Notes under the pieces: generated by a model | Database searches by the model: none | What the model was told of the DNA's origin: nothing | The model's input: only the letters and a program-made list of their open reading frames with translations | Shown here: in pieces, positions 1-7,768 of the stretch | How positions within the stretch are numbered: position 1 is the first letter of the stretch | Layout of the letters: every line of letters begins with the position of its first letter | Source of the DNA: an uncultured Bacteroidota bacterium | GTDB taxonomy: Bacteria > Bacteroidota > Bacteroidia > Bacteroidales > UBA12481 | Assembly (NCBI GenBank): GCA_903832165.1 | Contig: CAILAQ010000643.1 | Coordinates: 1-18,134, forward strand | DNA length: 18,134 bases | Reading direction: 5' to 3' | Position numbers and translations under genes: made by a program

Positions 1-266
<266 letters not shown>

Positions 267-270
267 TAGA

Positions 271-1356
271 CTATCCCAATCCCGGCGTCGACCTCCTCCT
301 CCTCCTCCGACTCATAGTTTCATCCGGCATTTCTTCCTTCCTCTTCCTTGCCTGCCTCAGCCCCTCGCGGAATAATTGCGGATAACGAATGCGGATATGG
401 CGCAGCTTAAATGGCCTGATCCTGAGCATGTCACGTATATAGGCCATGTAATGGCGCCGGGCCTTCTCTTCATAAATATCACTGATCGTAATCAATATGC
501 CGGTCTCCTCTACCATCCCGAATTCATCATTGATGGCCGTGCCGAATGTCTTCATCGTAGGAGTGAGATTCATGTAGGAGTTGATCAGCGGCGGAACCCG
601 AAGCCCCAGTCCCCTGATCTCCTTTGAAAGTGTCTTGTAGTCATCGGCATAATTCCCGGAGTTGAAAATGTTTGCTACCTGAGCAAGATCTTCTTTATTG
701 ATCAGCCGGTTTACCGGGGTAACCAGATGTTCGTTGTCGGGGAAATATTTCTCCAGAAAACTGAGTATCAGATTGCGGCCGTGCGGATTGTAATCGGTAT
801 ACATGGTGACCTTGCCGAAATAATACTTTGCCTGATGGTATTTCAGAATCAAAGCCCCCAATCCGTCCCAGAGATTGTCCAGCGCATACATTCCCTTCCG
901 AAGCAACCGTGTCGACTGATATAACGGCTGAACAAACGACCGGCCTAGCTCAATCGTGTAGGGCATATACTCACTGATGAACTTATCCGAAAAATTAAAC
1001 AGGTGCGACGTGGCCAGATTATGAATGGCATCTTCCGCACAAGTGAGCCCGTTGCATACGAAGAATCGGTACCCGCCAAGAATTTCCTCTTCTTTTGGGT
1101 CCCATACAATCAGCTGATGGTAAGGGTTTTCGGAAATATCGTACTTGTCTATGTCAACAGATTCCCCTGTTCCTCCCCCGGCTTCGCGGAAAGATATTTC
1201 ACGCAGCCGGCCGACCTCCTGCATCAGGCTGGGGCATTCAGCACCAGTAAACATATAGATCAGATTGTGAGAGTAGTTAGTCTCACACAGGTATTTCTCA
1301 GGCGTTAATTCACGCTGAAGCTTCTGCCGGCTGACACGGGGAGCAATCGGTTTCAT
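271..1356 (-). CDS. glsB: GNAT/hemolysin-like N-acyltransferase (GlsB/OlsB-type)
   Basis: This 361-residue protein resembles the GNAT-fold N-acyltransferases (older annotation: hemolysin or OlsB-like). In Bacteroides the GlsB member attaches a 3-hydroxy fatty acid to the amino group of glycine, the first step of glycine-lipid synthesis. Visible family features are a G-Y-R-F stretch near residues 95-98 and the run E-L-G-R-S-F-V at about 136-142. It starts with ATG 32 bp after the acyltransferase gene at 1389-2246, with a purine-rich GGAAGGAAA just upstream, so the two are probably co-transcribed. The amino acid acylated (glycine, ornithine or serine) cannot be read from the sequence. The C-terminus is odd: after a basic segment it ends with six arginines (residues 350-355), five of them AGG codons, and then six more residues, right beside the heptamer array. 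The GNAT/hemolysin class call is firm; the GlsB name is inferred from the pairing. Confidence 0.8.
   Translation of the reverse strand: MKPIAPRVSRQKLQRELTPEKYLCETNYSHNLIYMFTGAECPSLMQEVGRLREISFREAGGGTGESVDIDKYDISENPYHQLIVWDPKEEEILGGYRFFVCNGLTCAEDAIHNLATSHLFNFSDKFISEYMPYTIELGRSFVQPLYQSTRLLRKGMYALDNLWDGLGALILKYHQAKYYFGKVTMYTDYNPHGRNLILSFLEKYFPDNEHLVTPVNRLINKEDLAQVANIFNSGNYADDYKTLSKEIRGLGLRVPPLINSYMNLTPTMKTFGTAINDEFGMVEETGILITISDIYEEKARRHYMAYIRDMLRIRPFKLRHIRIRYPQLFREGLRQARKRKEEMPDETMSRRRRRRSTPGLG
292..306 (-). repeat. (AGG)5 trinucleotide run coding for an Arg tail
   Basis: Five consecutive AGG codons, preceded by one CGG, encode a six-arginine run 6 residues before the stop of the glsB-like gene. 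AGG triplets in tandem suggest local slippage rather than selection on the protein. A change in unit number would keep the reading frame and only alter the length of the basic tail. Confidence 0.85.
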
Positions 1357-1388
1357 TAGGGTTTCCTTCCGATGTTAAAAGTAGCTAT

Positions 1389-2246
1389 TCAAAGCTGACT
1401 TCCCATTTTATATACCTGTTTTTTTACGTCGGCCGCCCACGCTTCGGCACTCCGGCTTGAATCAAACGAACGCCATGGAATGGGCCTGCCAAACTTTATG
1501 ACAAGATGCATGCCTTTTTGTTTAAACATCTCGTTAGGTAGATAAACCATCTCGATGTTCGCCTTTATCCCCAGAAATTTCCTGAGGTTGGCCAGCCTGT
1601 AAAAGAAACCCGATACCCGCCCGCTGATAAATACCGGAACAACATCCCGCTCATGTAAAAATGCTTTCTTGACAAATGTGCTCTTCCATTCAATATCCTC
1701 AATCTTAAACCATTTGCGACGGCTGACCAGTCCCGCCGCAAAAAAGACCACCGGATCATTACCGTCAAAAACCCGGTGCATCTCGGCAACATAATCCTTC
1801 GAATGTCCGCCGTGCTTATTTACTCCGATCATTAAGCTTCGCAAAGGTTTTATGTTCATCAGGAGATCGTTGGAAACGCTCTTGGGATTTGGCCGGATAT
1901 ATTCATTAATGGCCCATAATAAGCACATTCCATCTACTCCTCCCAAAGGATGGTTGGAGGCAAAAATAAGCCGTGAATCTTTTGGAACATTTTCTATTCC
2001 AACAACATCAATCTTGATTTTCCAATGATCAATGCAATAGCGGACAAACTCAACTCCGCTCAGGTTATCAGTCGATCTGAGTAACTCATTTATCTCCTCC
2101 TGATGCACTATTTTCTTCAGATACCGCAAAACAAAGTTCGGAATCCGTTTCAGCAACCTGGCATTCTTTGAGGCGAAAACCTTCTCCACATCAATAAGTT
2201 GGAGCCTGTCATGGCTGGATTGGTCAGTCATAGTCCCTGTTTTCAT
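1389..2246 (-). CDS. glsA: PlsC-like lysophospholipid O-acyltransferase (GlsA/OlsA-type)
   Basis: This protein of about 285 residues belongs to the glycerol-3-phosphate/lysophosphatidate acyltransferase superfamily. The acyltransferase motif is seen as N-H-P-L-G-G-V-D at residues 98-105 (catalytic H99 and D105), and a second block, F-F-A-A-G-L-V-S-R, at about 168-176 replaces the usual F-P-E-G-T-R-S. This HPLGG form is found in Bacteroidetes proteins paired with a GNAT-type N-acyltransferase, where GlsA adds the second, ester-linked fatty acid to the N-acylated amino acid. Here it lies directly upstream of that partner, in one likely operon, divergent from mraZ. The start is uncertain: I chose ATG at 2246, but ATG at 2231 (M-T-D-Q-S-S) is equally plausible; the TTG at 2252 is less likely. 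The family is clear, while the exact lipid product is an inference from the gene pair. Confidence 0.8.
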   Translation of the reverse strand: MKTGTMTDQSSHDRLQLIDVEKVFASKNARLLKRIPNFVLRYLKKIVHQEEINELLRSTDNLSGVEFVRYCIDHWKIKIDVVGIENVPKDSRLIFASNHPLGGVDGMCLLWAINEYIRPNPKSVSNDLLMNIKPLRSLMIGVNKHGGHSKDYVAEMHRVFDGNDPVVFFAAGLVSRRKWFKIEDIEWKSTFVKKAFLHERDVVPVFISGRVSGFFYRLANLRKFLGIKANIEMVYLPNEMFKQKGMHLVIKFGRPIPWRSFDSSRSAEAWAADVKKQVYKMGSQL

Positions 2247-2330
2247 TAACAATCATAAAGGTACTAATAAACCTGTAAGGTCTGCCATGCCAAAAAGTTA
2301 TCAACATGAGATAAAAATCGGTGTTAAAAA

Positions 2331-2363
2331 TTGGGAAGAAGTGGGAAGATGTGTTTATTTTTA
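2331..2363 (+). promoter_or_regulatory. Candidate Bacteroidetes-type promoter for the dcw operon
   Basis: TATTTTTA at 2356-2363 matches the Bacteroidetes -7 element TAnnTTTG in seven of eight positions. A TTGG at 2331-2334 lies 21 bp upstream, in the range expected for the -33 TTTG element. Transcription would start near 2370, about 12 bp before the mraZ ATG. The region is AT-rich, so a chance match is possible. I see no better candidate in the 135-bp divergent gap. Confidence 0.3.
2332..2346 (+). promoter_or_regulatory. Predicted MraZ operator (two TGGGA repeats, 10-bp period)
   Basis: TGGGA occurs at 2332-2336 and again at 2342-2346, separated by five bases. In Escherichia coli MraZ binds direct TGGGN repeats separated by 5 nt upstream of its own gene, so motif, spacing and place all fit. 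Weaker TG-starting pentamers continue the 10-bp register at 2322 (TGTTA) and 2352 (TGTTT). The site is 36-50 bp before the mraZ start codon. It also falls between the halves of the candidate promoter, which would fit repression by blocking RNA polymerase. Confidence 0.7.
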
Positions 2364-2381
2364 CCCGAAATCAAAATCAGG

Positions 2382-2861
2382 ATGTCCAGGTTTAAAGGTG
2401 ATCATTATTGCAAGGTGGATTCGAAGGGTCGGATCCTGTTTCCGGCAAAGCTGAAGAAGCAAACGCCGCAGGAAGCAGGGGAAGTCTTTGTCGGAAAACT
2501 GAGCGCCTTTGAGAAAAGTCTGGTGCTTTATCCTGAGAATGTATGGAATCAATTGGTGAAAAGGACTCTGAAGCAGTTAAATCCTTACAATGCGAAACAT
2601 GATCTTTTCCGTCGCGACTTTTTCAGGGACATAGTCGAGCTGGAATTTGATGCCTCTGGTCGCATTTTATTGCCAAAAAGATTCCTCGATGTACTGCAGC
2701 TTACTCCGGGTGAAGGGGGCGATGTGGTTCTGGCCGGTCAGGGCGACCGTGTGGAACTCATGGCTAAATCCCTCTACCTCGGAACCGAGATGAGCAGCGA
2801 TGACCGCAAGTCCCTTTCTGCTGAAGTTATGGGTGATTTTAAGTGGGATGATGAAGACTAA
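2382..2861 (+). CDS. mraZ: Transcriptional regulator MraZ
   Basis: MraZ is a DNA-binding protein of the AbrB/SpoVT swapped-hairpin fold that usually heads the dcw operon and regulates it. The two internal repeats are visible as D-S-K-G-R-I-L-F-P-A-K-L (residues 13-24) and D-A-S-G-R-I-L-L-P-K-R-F (residues 90-101). I place the start at ATG 2382 (M-S-R-F-K-G), giving 159 residues, close to the usual length of about 150. The open frame extends upstream to a TTG at 2331, but that codon lies in the predicted operator and would add an atypical N-terminus. The stop codon overlaps the rsmH start by one base (TAATG), so translation is probably coupled. The acidic tail (K-W-D-D-E-D) is unremarkable. 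Confidence 0.95.
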   Translation: MSRFKGDHYCKVDSKGRILFPAKLKKQTPQEAGEVFVGKLSAFEKSLVLYPENVWNQLVKRTLKQLNPYNAKHDLFRRDFFRDIVELEFDASGRILLPKRFLDVLQLTPGEGGDVVLAGQGDRVELMAKSLYLGTEMSSDDRKSLSAEVMGDFKWDDED

Positions 2862-3784
2862 TGGTTGCAATCGAATACCACATACCTGTGCTCCTTTCAG
2901 AAAGTGTATCAGGACTGGCTATCAGGCCTGATGGAGTATATGTCGACCTGACCTACGGCGGCGGCGGGCATTCCCGCGAAATCCTCAGCCACATAACCAC
3001 TGGAAAATTAATCTCCTTTGATCAGGATCCTGCCATGCTGGAACGCCTGATCGATGACAGTCGCTTTGAATTCGTTCAGCATAACTTTCGCTATTTCGGT
3101 AACTACCTGAACTTTCTGGGCTTTGAAAAGGTCGATGGAATTCTCGCCGATCTTGGTGTCTCCTCGGAACATCTCGATAATCCGGAACGGGGATTCTCCT
3201 TCCGTTATGATGCCCCCCTGGATATGCGCATGAGCCCCGGCCTCAAAAAAAGCGCTGCAGATATCCTCAGGGAATCGGATGAACAGGAACTTAAAAGAAT
3301 CTTTCAGGAATATGGAGAGGTGGAAAATTCCCACCGCATAGCCCGGCGCATTGTGGAAACCCGGCAGGCTAATCCTGTTCTCACCACCTTCGCCCTCGCC
3401 GGCTGCCTGCGCCCACTCTTCCCGATGAACCGCGAAAACAAAATGCTGGCCCAGGTTTTCCAGGCTTTACGTATCGCCGTAAACCATGAAATCGACAGCC
3501 TCGAAGAAATGCTCAGCCAAACCGCAGCCTTCCTGAAACCCGGCGGCCGGCTGGTCGTCATCAGCTATCACTCCCTGGAAGACCGACTGGTAAAAAACTA
3601 TGTCAAAGGGGGAAATGCCGAAGGAACTATCAATACCGACCTGTACGGACAAACCCTCACCCCGTTTAAAGCCATCAACCGAAAGGTTATCGTTCCCGGT
3701 GATGAGGAAAATAACAGAAACAGCAGGGCGCGCAGTGCCCGTTTGAGAATAGCGGAAAGAACTGAATACCAGGCAAATGTTTAA
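2861..3784 (+). CDS. rsmH: 16S rRNA (cytosine(1402)-N(4))-methyltransferase RsmH
   Basis: RsmH (MraW) is the SAM-dependent enzyme that N4-methylates C1402 in the decoding centre of 16S rRNA. Its 307 residues match the family length. Visible features are Y-H-I-P-V-L-L at 6-12, the SAM-binding V-D-L-T-Y-G-G-G-G-H-S at 28-38, F-D-Q-D-P at 53-57, G-I-L-A-D-L-G-V-S-S at 93-102 followed by the R-G-F-S-F-R-Y-D-A-P-L-D-M-R-M block, and the C-terminal S-Y-H-S-L-E-D-R. It starts one base into the mraZ stop codon, and its last 8 bp overlap the ftsL-like gene. It is a conserved second gene of dcw clusters. Confidence 0.97.
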   Translation: MVAIEYHIPVLLSESVSGLAIRPDGVYVDLTYGGGGHSREILSHITTGKLISFDQDPAMLERLIDDSRFEFVQHNFRYFGNYLNFLGFEKVDGILADLGVSSEHLDNPERGFSFRYDAPLDMRMSPGLKKSAADILRESDEQELKRIFQEYGEVENSHRIARRIVETRQANPVLTTFALAGCLRPLFPMNRENKMLAQVFQALRIAVNHEIDSLEEMLSQTAAFLKPGGRLVVISYHSLEDRLVKNYVKGGNAEGTINTDLYGQTLTPFKAINRKVIVPGDEENNRNSRARSARLRIAERTEYQANV

Positions 3785-4166
3785 GAGGAACAAAAAGAAA
3801 AAAACAAACCAGGAATTCATTCCGGTTCGGCAGGAGATTAAGGAGTCTTCCAAATTTTCCATTAAGGATCTTTTGGGTGGCAGCGTCCTGTCAAGGGAAG
3901 TGGTGACCCGGCAGATACCGTTTCTCCTGTTTCTCACTTTAGCCTTGCTGCTGTACATTTTCAACCAATACCGCGGTGAAAATATTATGCGCCAGATTAT
4001 GACCCTTGAAAAAAGAGTTCGTGAAATGCGCTCTGAATCAGTCTCCACCGCCTTTGAACTTCAGGAAATAAGCAGGCAGAGTGAAGTCAGCCGTATGATT
4101 ACCGAACAGGGTCTGCTATTGAAGGAAGCGAAAACGCCTCCCTATAAAATTGTAATGGAAAAGTAA
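3777..4166 (+). CDS. ftsL: FtsL-like cell division protein (Bacteroidetes type)
   Basis: This small bitopic protein of 129 residues has a strongly basic N-terminus (R-N-K-K-K-K), one membrane segment at about residues 47-62, and a periplasmic part at about 65-110 whose charge pattern suggests a coiled coil. That layout, and the position between rsmH and ftsI, is that of FtsL, which bridges FtsQ and FtsW/FtsI in the divisome. The sequence itself is too diverged to identify without context. The cytoplasmic part of about 46 residues is longer than in E. coli FtsL. It overlaps rsmH by 8 bp and ends 2 bp before ftsI, so it is translated as part of the operon. Confidence 0.85.
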   Translation: MFKRNKKKKTNQEFIPVRQEIKESSKFSIKDLLGGSVLSREVVTRQIPFLLFLTLALLLYIFNQYRGENIMRQIMTLEKRVREMRSESVSTAFELQEISRQSEVSRMITEQGLLLKEAKTPPYKIVMEK

Positions 4167-4168
4167 AA

Positions 4169-6289
4169 TTGGATATAAAGAAACCCATATTAGCCCGGCT
4201 TGGCATTGTATACATGGTATCCTTTGCAGTGGCACTTGCCATTCTTGCACAGGTATTATATATACAGCTGGTCAGCGGTGATCAGCTTCGTATTGAAGCC
4301 GCCGAATTCAGCGAAACCCATCGGCCCATAGCTTCCAGCCGCGGCAATATCCTGGCACGCGATGAAAGTACCCTCGCCAGCTCTCTTCCAAGGTTCGATG
4401 TCGCCATGGACCCCAACAGTTCGGGTATGGACCAGAGTATTTTCGATAAAAACCTGCCTGCTCTCTCCTCTGCATTAAGTGGCCTGTTTCCGGATAAAAC
4501 AGCTGTACATTATACCCAGATGATTCGTAAGGCCCGCAGCGAACGCAAACAATACGTTCTCCTCCATAAGGATGCTTCATTTGATGAGGCCCGGATGGTC
4601 AGGACCCTGCCGCTGTTTAATCTTGGACAATACAAAGGCGGACTGATACTTACGCAGGCCAGTAAACGGGAAATGCCCTACAAAAATCTGGCAAGCAGAA
4701 CGATCGGATACGTAAGCGAAGGTGAAACAGTAGTGGGTATCGAAGGTTCATTCGATTATTTCCTCAAGGGAACCGATGGCCAGCGCCTCGAACAGAGAAT
4801 TGGCGGAGGTACCTGGATGCCATTGAATACCGACAATGAAATTGATCCGGTGGACGGCCTCGATGTGGTCACCACCCTCGATGTGAATTTTCAGGATGTC
4901 GCGGAATCTGCCCTCAATGAATGCCTCGTCACTTATCAGGCGGAATACGGATGCGCCGTGCTGATGGAAGTGGCCTCCGGTGAAATTCTCGCCATGGCCA
5001 ACCTGGGCAAAGCCGACGATGGAAATTATTATGAGATAAAGAATTATGCCATAAATGATTGCCTCGAGCCGGGTTCAACATTTAAAGTGCCATCAATCAT
5101 GGCAGCTCTGGAAGACGGATATGTGGATACAGCGGATATGATTGCGACTGGCAATGGCAAATATACCATGCATAATCAGCCGATTACCGACTCGCATACC
5201 GGCGGTCACGGTACAATTTCGGTGAAGGAAGTGGTGGAAGCCTCTTCTAATATCGGTATGGCCATGATCATCGATAAGCATTATGGCTCAAATCCTGAAC
5301 ATTTCCTCGAGCGCATCTACTCCATGGGGATCAATAAATCGCTTAACCTCGAAATCGAAGGAGGACAGGACCCGCGTATTAAAACACCTGCAAGCAAAAC
5401 CTGGTCGGGCGCAACCGTCGCCTGGATGGCATTTGGCTATGAGGTGGAATTAACCCCGCTGCAAATTCTGACATTCTATAATGCAATTGCCAATAACGGA
5501 ACCATGGTCAGGCCGCGTTTGGTTAAGGCCCTGAAATCTCATAGTCAGGTGGTAAAACCTTATAAAACGGATGTGATGAAATCATCAATCTGTTCCAAAG
5601 AAACCCTGAAAATCATCAGAGAGATCCTGATCGGCGTGGTTAATGCCGGGACAGCCAAAAACCTCAAAAACGACATGTATCAGATCGCCGGAAAAACCGG
5701 AACCGCTGTAATTTCCCAGGGGGCCAAAGGGTATAAAACTGAGGGTGGGAGAAAAGATTACCGTGCCTCATTTGTCGGTTATTTTCCTGCGGATAATCCA
5801 AAATACAGCTGTATAGTGGTTGTTTCCAGGCCTAAAGGTGGCACCTATTACGGAGCCGTTGTTTCCGGTACCGTTTTCAAGGCCATCTCTGATAAAGTAT
5901 ATGCCACGAATCTTGATATGCAGAAAAGCCTGACCGCTCCGAAAGATACTTCCCTGGAACGGATTCCATCAGTAGCCCCGGGATTCTGGCCCGATGCAAG
6001 CAACGTGCTCACTACCCTGAAAATCCCTTTCACGGGAGTAAAACAGGCTGATGCATGGGCTCAGGTGATTCGCAAAGGTGACCAGCTTCAGGCTCAGACC
6101 GTCAATCTGCAGGATTCTGTTTGGCCAAGTTTCATTGGCATGGGTCTCAAGGATGTACTTCCGGTGCTCGAAAATATGGGCTATAAGGTAAAAGTCAAAG
6201 GGTCAGGCAGAATTATGACTCAGATGCCAGCCGCAGGAACCAGGCGCGATTCAGTAAATGTCATTGAATTCCAACTCGCTTCCCTATGA
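4169..6289 (+). CDS. ftsI: Septal peptidoglycan transpeptidase FtsI (PBP3) with PASTA domain
   Basis: This class B penicillin-binding protein crosslinks septal peptidoglycan together with FtsW. It has 706 residues: a short basic N-terminus, a membrane anchor at about 11-33, the PBP dimerisation region beginning with S-S-R-G-N-I-L-A at 56-63, and a transpeptidase domain with the active-site S303-T-F-K306, S359-S-N361 and K509-T-G511. A C-terminal PASTA domain spans about residues 647-704. The start must be TTG at 4169: an in-frame stop lies at 4145 with no ATG or GTG in between, and the first internal ATG (residue 16) would cut the membrane anchor. The last four bases overlap murE (ATGA). The PASTA extension is known from SpoVD-like and Bacteroidetes FtsI and is not unusual here. 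Confidence 0.96.
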   Translation: MDIKKPILARLGIVYMVSFAVALAILAQVLYIQLVSGDQLRIEAAEFSETHRPIASSRGNILARDESTLASSLPRFDVAMDPNSSGMDQSIFDKNLPALSSALSGLFPDKTAVHYTQMIRKARSERKQYVLLHKDASFDEARMVRTLPLFNLGQYKGGLILTQASKREMPYKNLASRTIGYVSEGETVVGIEGSFDYFLKGTDGQRLEQRIGGGTWMPLNTDNEIDPVDGLDVVTTLDVNFQDVAESALNECLVTYQAEYGCAVLMEVASGEILAMANLGKADDGNYYEIKNYAINDCLEPGSTFKVPSIMAALEDGYVDTADMIATGNGKYTMHNQPITDSHTGGHGTISVKEVVEASSNIGMAMIIDKHYGSNPEHFLERIYSMGINKSLNLEIEGGQDPRIKTPASKTWSGATVAWMAFGYEVELTPLQILTFYNAIANNGTMVRPRLVKALKSHSQVVKPYKTDVMKSSICSKETLKIIREILIGVVNAGTAKNLKNDMYQIAGKTGTAVISQGAKGYKTEGGRKDYRASFVGYFPADNPKYSCIVVVSRPKGGTYYGAVVSGTVFKAISDKVYATNLDMQKSLTAPKDTSLERIPSVAPGFWPDASNVLTTLKIPFTGVKQADAWAQVIRKGDQLQAQTVNLQDSVWPSFIGMGLKDVLPVLENMGYKVKVKGSGRIMTQMPAAGTRRDSVNVIEFQLASL

Positions 6290-7752
6290 AAAAGCTCAGT
6301 GAACTCACCGGTCATATCAAGATGCAAAGGCTCATCGGGAATCCTGATGTCCGCATCACCGGCCTCACTATGAACTCCCGGGAGGTAAAGCCAGGCATGC
6401 TCTTTGCCGCTGTCAAAGGAACAAGTGCCGATGGCCATAATTATATCCCTCAGGCAATTGCAAACGGAGCCGCGGCAATCCTGTGCGAACAGCTGCCGGC
6501 CTTCGATACCGGCAAAACCACTATTATCCAGACCGGAAATGCTGCAAAAGCAATCGGTCACCTGGCTTCGGCCTTTTATGATTTCCCGTCGGAATCAATA
6601 AAGGTAGTGGGCGTTACCGGCACAAACGGTAAAACTACTATCGCAACTCTGCTGTATAAACTCTTTGAAAACCTCGGATATCCTTCCGGACTGATCTCCA
6701 CCATCCGGGTGTGCGTTCACCTCAGCTCAACCGAGGCAACCCATACCACCCCTGATGCCATAACATTCCAGAGGCACCTGGCCGAAATGGTTGAAGCCGG
6801 TTGCCAATATGCTTTCGTTGAGGTTTCCTCCCATGCAATGGATCAGTTCCGAGTGGAGGGTGTACACTTTGCAGGTGGCATCTTTACCAACCTGACCCGC
6901 GATCATCTGGATTATCATCTGGATTTCCAGTCATACCTTAAAGCAAAAAAATCATTTTTCGATCAGCTCGATAGTAGTGCCTTTGCCCTGACAAATACCG
7001 AAGACCGCAATGGATTCGTGATGCTGCAGAATACCCCGGCACGAAAATTTTCGTATACCACCAGGGGATCTGCCGATTTTGAAGCACGCCTGATCGAGCA
7101 ACATATCGATGGCATGCTCGTATCCTTCGACTCGCTGGAGGTCTGGATCCGTTTTATCGGAAGATATAATGTCTCAAATCTGCTGGCAGTTTACTGTACC
7201 GCCCGGCTTCTCCAACAGTCGCAGTCCGAAATTCTTACTCAGCTCAGCGGTCTGGATCCCGTTGAGGGCCGCCTGGAAACCGTGCTGCTTGGCAACGAAA
7301 GAATTGGAATTGTTGATTATGCCCATACACCCGATGCACTTGAAAATGTGCTTTCCACACTTGGCGAACTGAAAAGCGGCGATAGCAGAATCATCACTGT
7401 TTTCGGGGCAGGCGGCGACCGCGATCGTGGCAAGCGGCCGCTCATGGCCGAAGTAGCCTGCCGCTTAAGCGATCAGGTAATCATCACTTCCGATAATCCG
7501 AGGAGTGAAAATCCGGAAATGATTATCGAAGAGATAAAGAAAGGTATCCCCGCAGGGACTGAATCACGCGTGCTGAGCATTTCCGACCGTCATGAAGCGA
7601 TTAAAACCGCCGTGGCCCTGTCGCGCAAAGGCGATCTGGTCCTGCTCGCCGGCAAGGGACACGAAACCTACCAGGATATCAATGGCGTAAAACACCATTT
7701 CGATGACCTCGAAGAACTCTCCTCCCTCAGCACTGAAACTCTGAAACTCTGA
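6286..7752 (+). CDS. murE: UDP-MurNAc-tripeptide synthetase MurE (meso-DAP type)
   Basis: This cytoplasmic Mur ligase adds the third amino acid to UDP-MurNAc-L-Ala-D-Glu using ATP. The 488-residue protein shows the ATP-binding G-T-N-G-K-T-T at 112-118, S-S-H-A-M-D in the central domain, Y-L-K-A-K-K-S-F-F-D around the carbamylated lysine, and D403-N-P-R406. The D-N-P-R motif is the mark of enzymes that add meso-diaminopimelate rather than lysine, so the wall is predicted to contain DAP. The start overlaps the ftsI stop by 4 bp. The last six residues (T-E-T-L-K-L) and the stop codon are made of a CTGAAACT tandem repeat, so the native end was probably near L-E-E-L-S-S-L-S. Confidence 0.97.
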   Translation: MKKLSELTGHIKMQRLIGNPDVRITGLTMNSREVKPGMLFAAVKGTSADGHNYIPQAIANGAAAILCEQLPAFDTGKTTIIQTGNAAKAIGHLASAFYDFPSESIKVVGVTGTNGKTTIATLLYKLFENLGYPSGLISTIRVCVHLSSTEATHTTPDAITFQRHLAEMVEAGCQYAFVEVSSHAMDQFRVEGVHFAGGIFTNLTRDHLDYHLDFQSYLKAKKSFFDQLDSSAFALTNTEDRNGFVMLQNTPARKFSYTTRGSADFEARLIEQHIDGMLVSFDSLEVWIRFIGRYNVSNLLAVYCTARLLQQSQSEILTQLSGLDPVEGRLETVLLGNERIGIVDYAHTPDALENVLSTLGELKSGDSRIITVFGAGGDRDRGKRPLMAEVACRLSDQVIITSDNPRSENPEMIIEEIKKGIPAGTESRVLSISDRHEAIKTAVALSRKGDLVLLAGKGHETYQDINGVKHHFDDLEELSSLSTETLKL

Positions 7753-7768
7753 AACTCTGAAACTCTGA
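7733..7768 (+). repeat. Octanucleotide tandem repeat across the murE/mraY junction
   Basis: CTGAAACT occurs four times in tandem (7733-7764), followed by CTGA (7765-7768). The murE stop codon (7750-7752) lies in the third unit, and the final A of the array is the first base of the mraY ATG. Because 8 is not a multiple of 3, the array offers a TGA in each frame once per 24 bp. A change in copy number would still end murE nearby but would alter the 15-bp gap to mraY. No Shine-Dalgarno sequence is present in the gap. Confidence 0.95.

Noticed and set aside
2256..2263. TACCTTTA on the minus strand as a -7 element for the glsA-like gene
   Set aside because: The match is good, but the nearest TTTG-like -33 element is about 26 bp away, too far, and the site is too close to ATG 2246.
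2331..2381. Upstream TTG start for mraZ (176 residues)
   Set aside because: It lies in the predicted operator and adds an N-terminus unlike MraZ; ATG 2382 gives a normal family start.
5848..6289. C-terminal PASTA domain of FtsI as a novel fusion
   Set aside because: PASTA domains occur in SpoVD-like and Bacteroidetes FtsI proteins, so this is expected.
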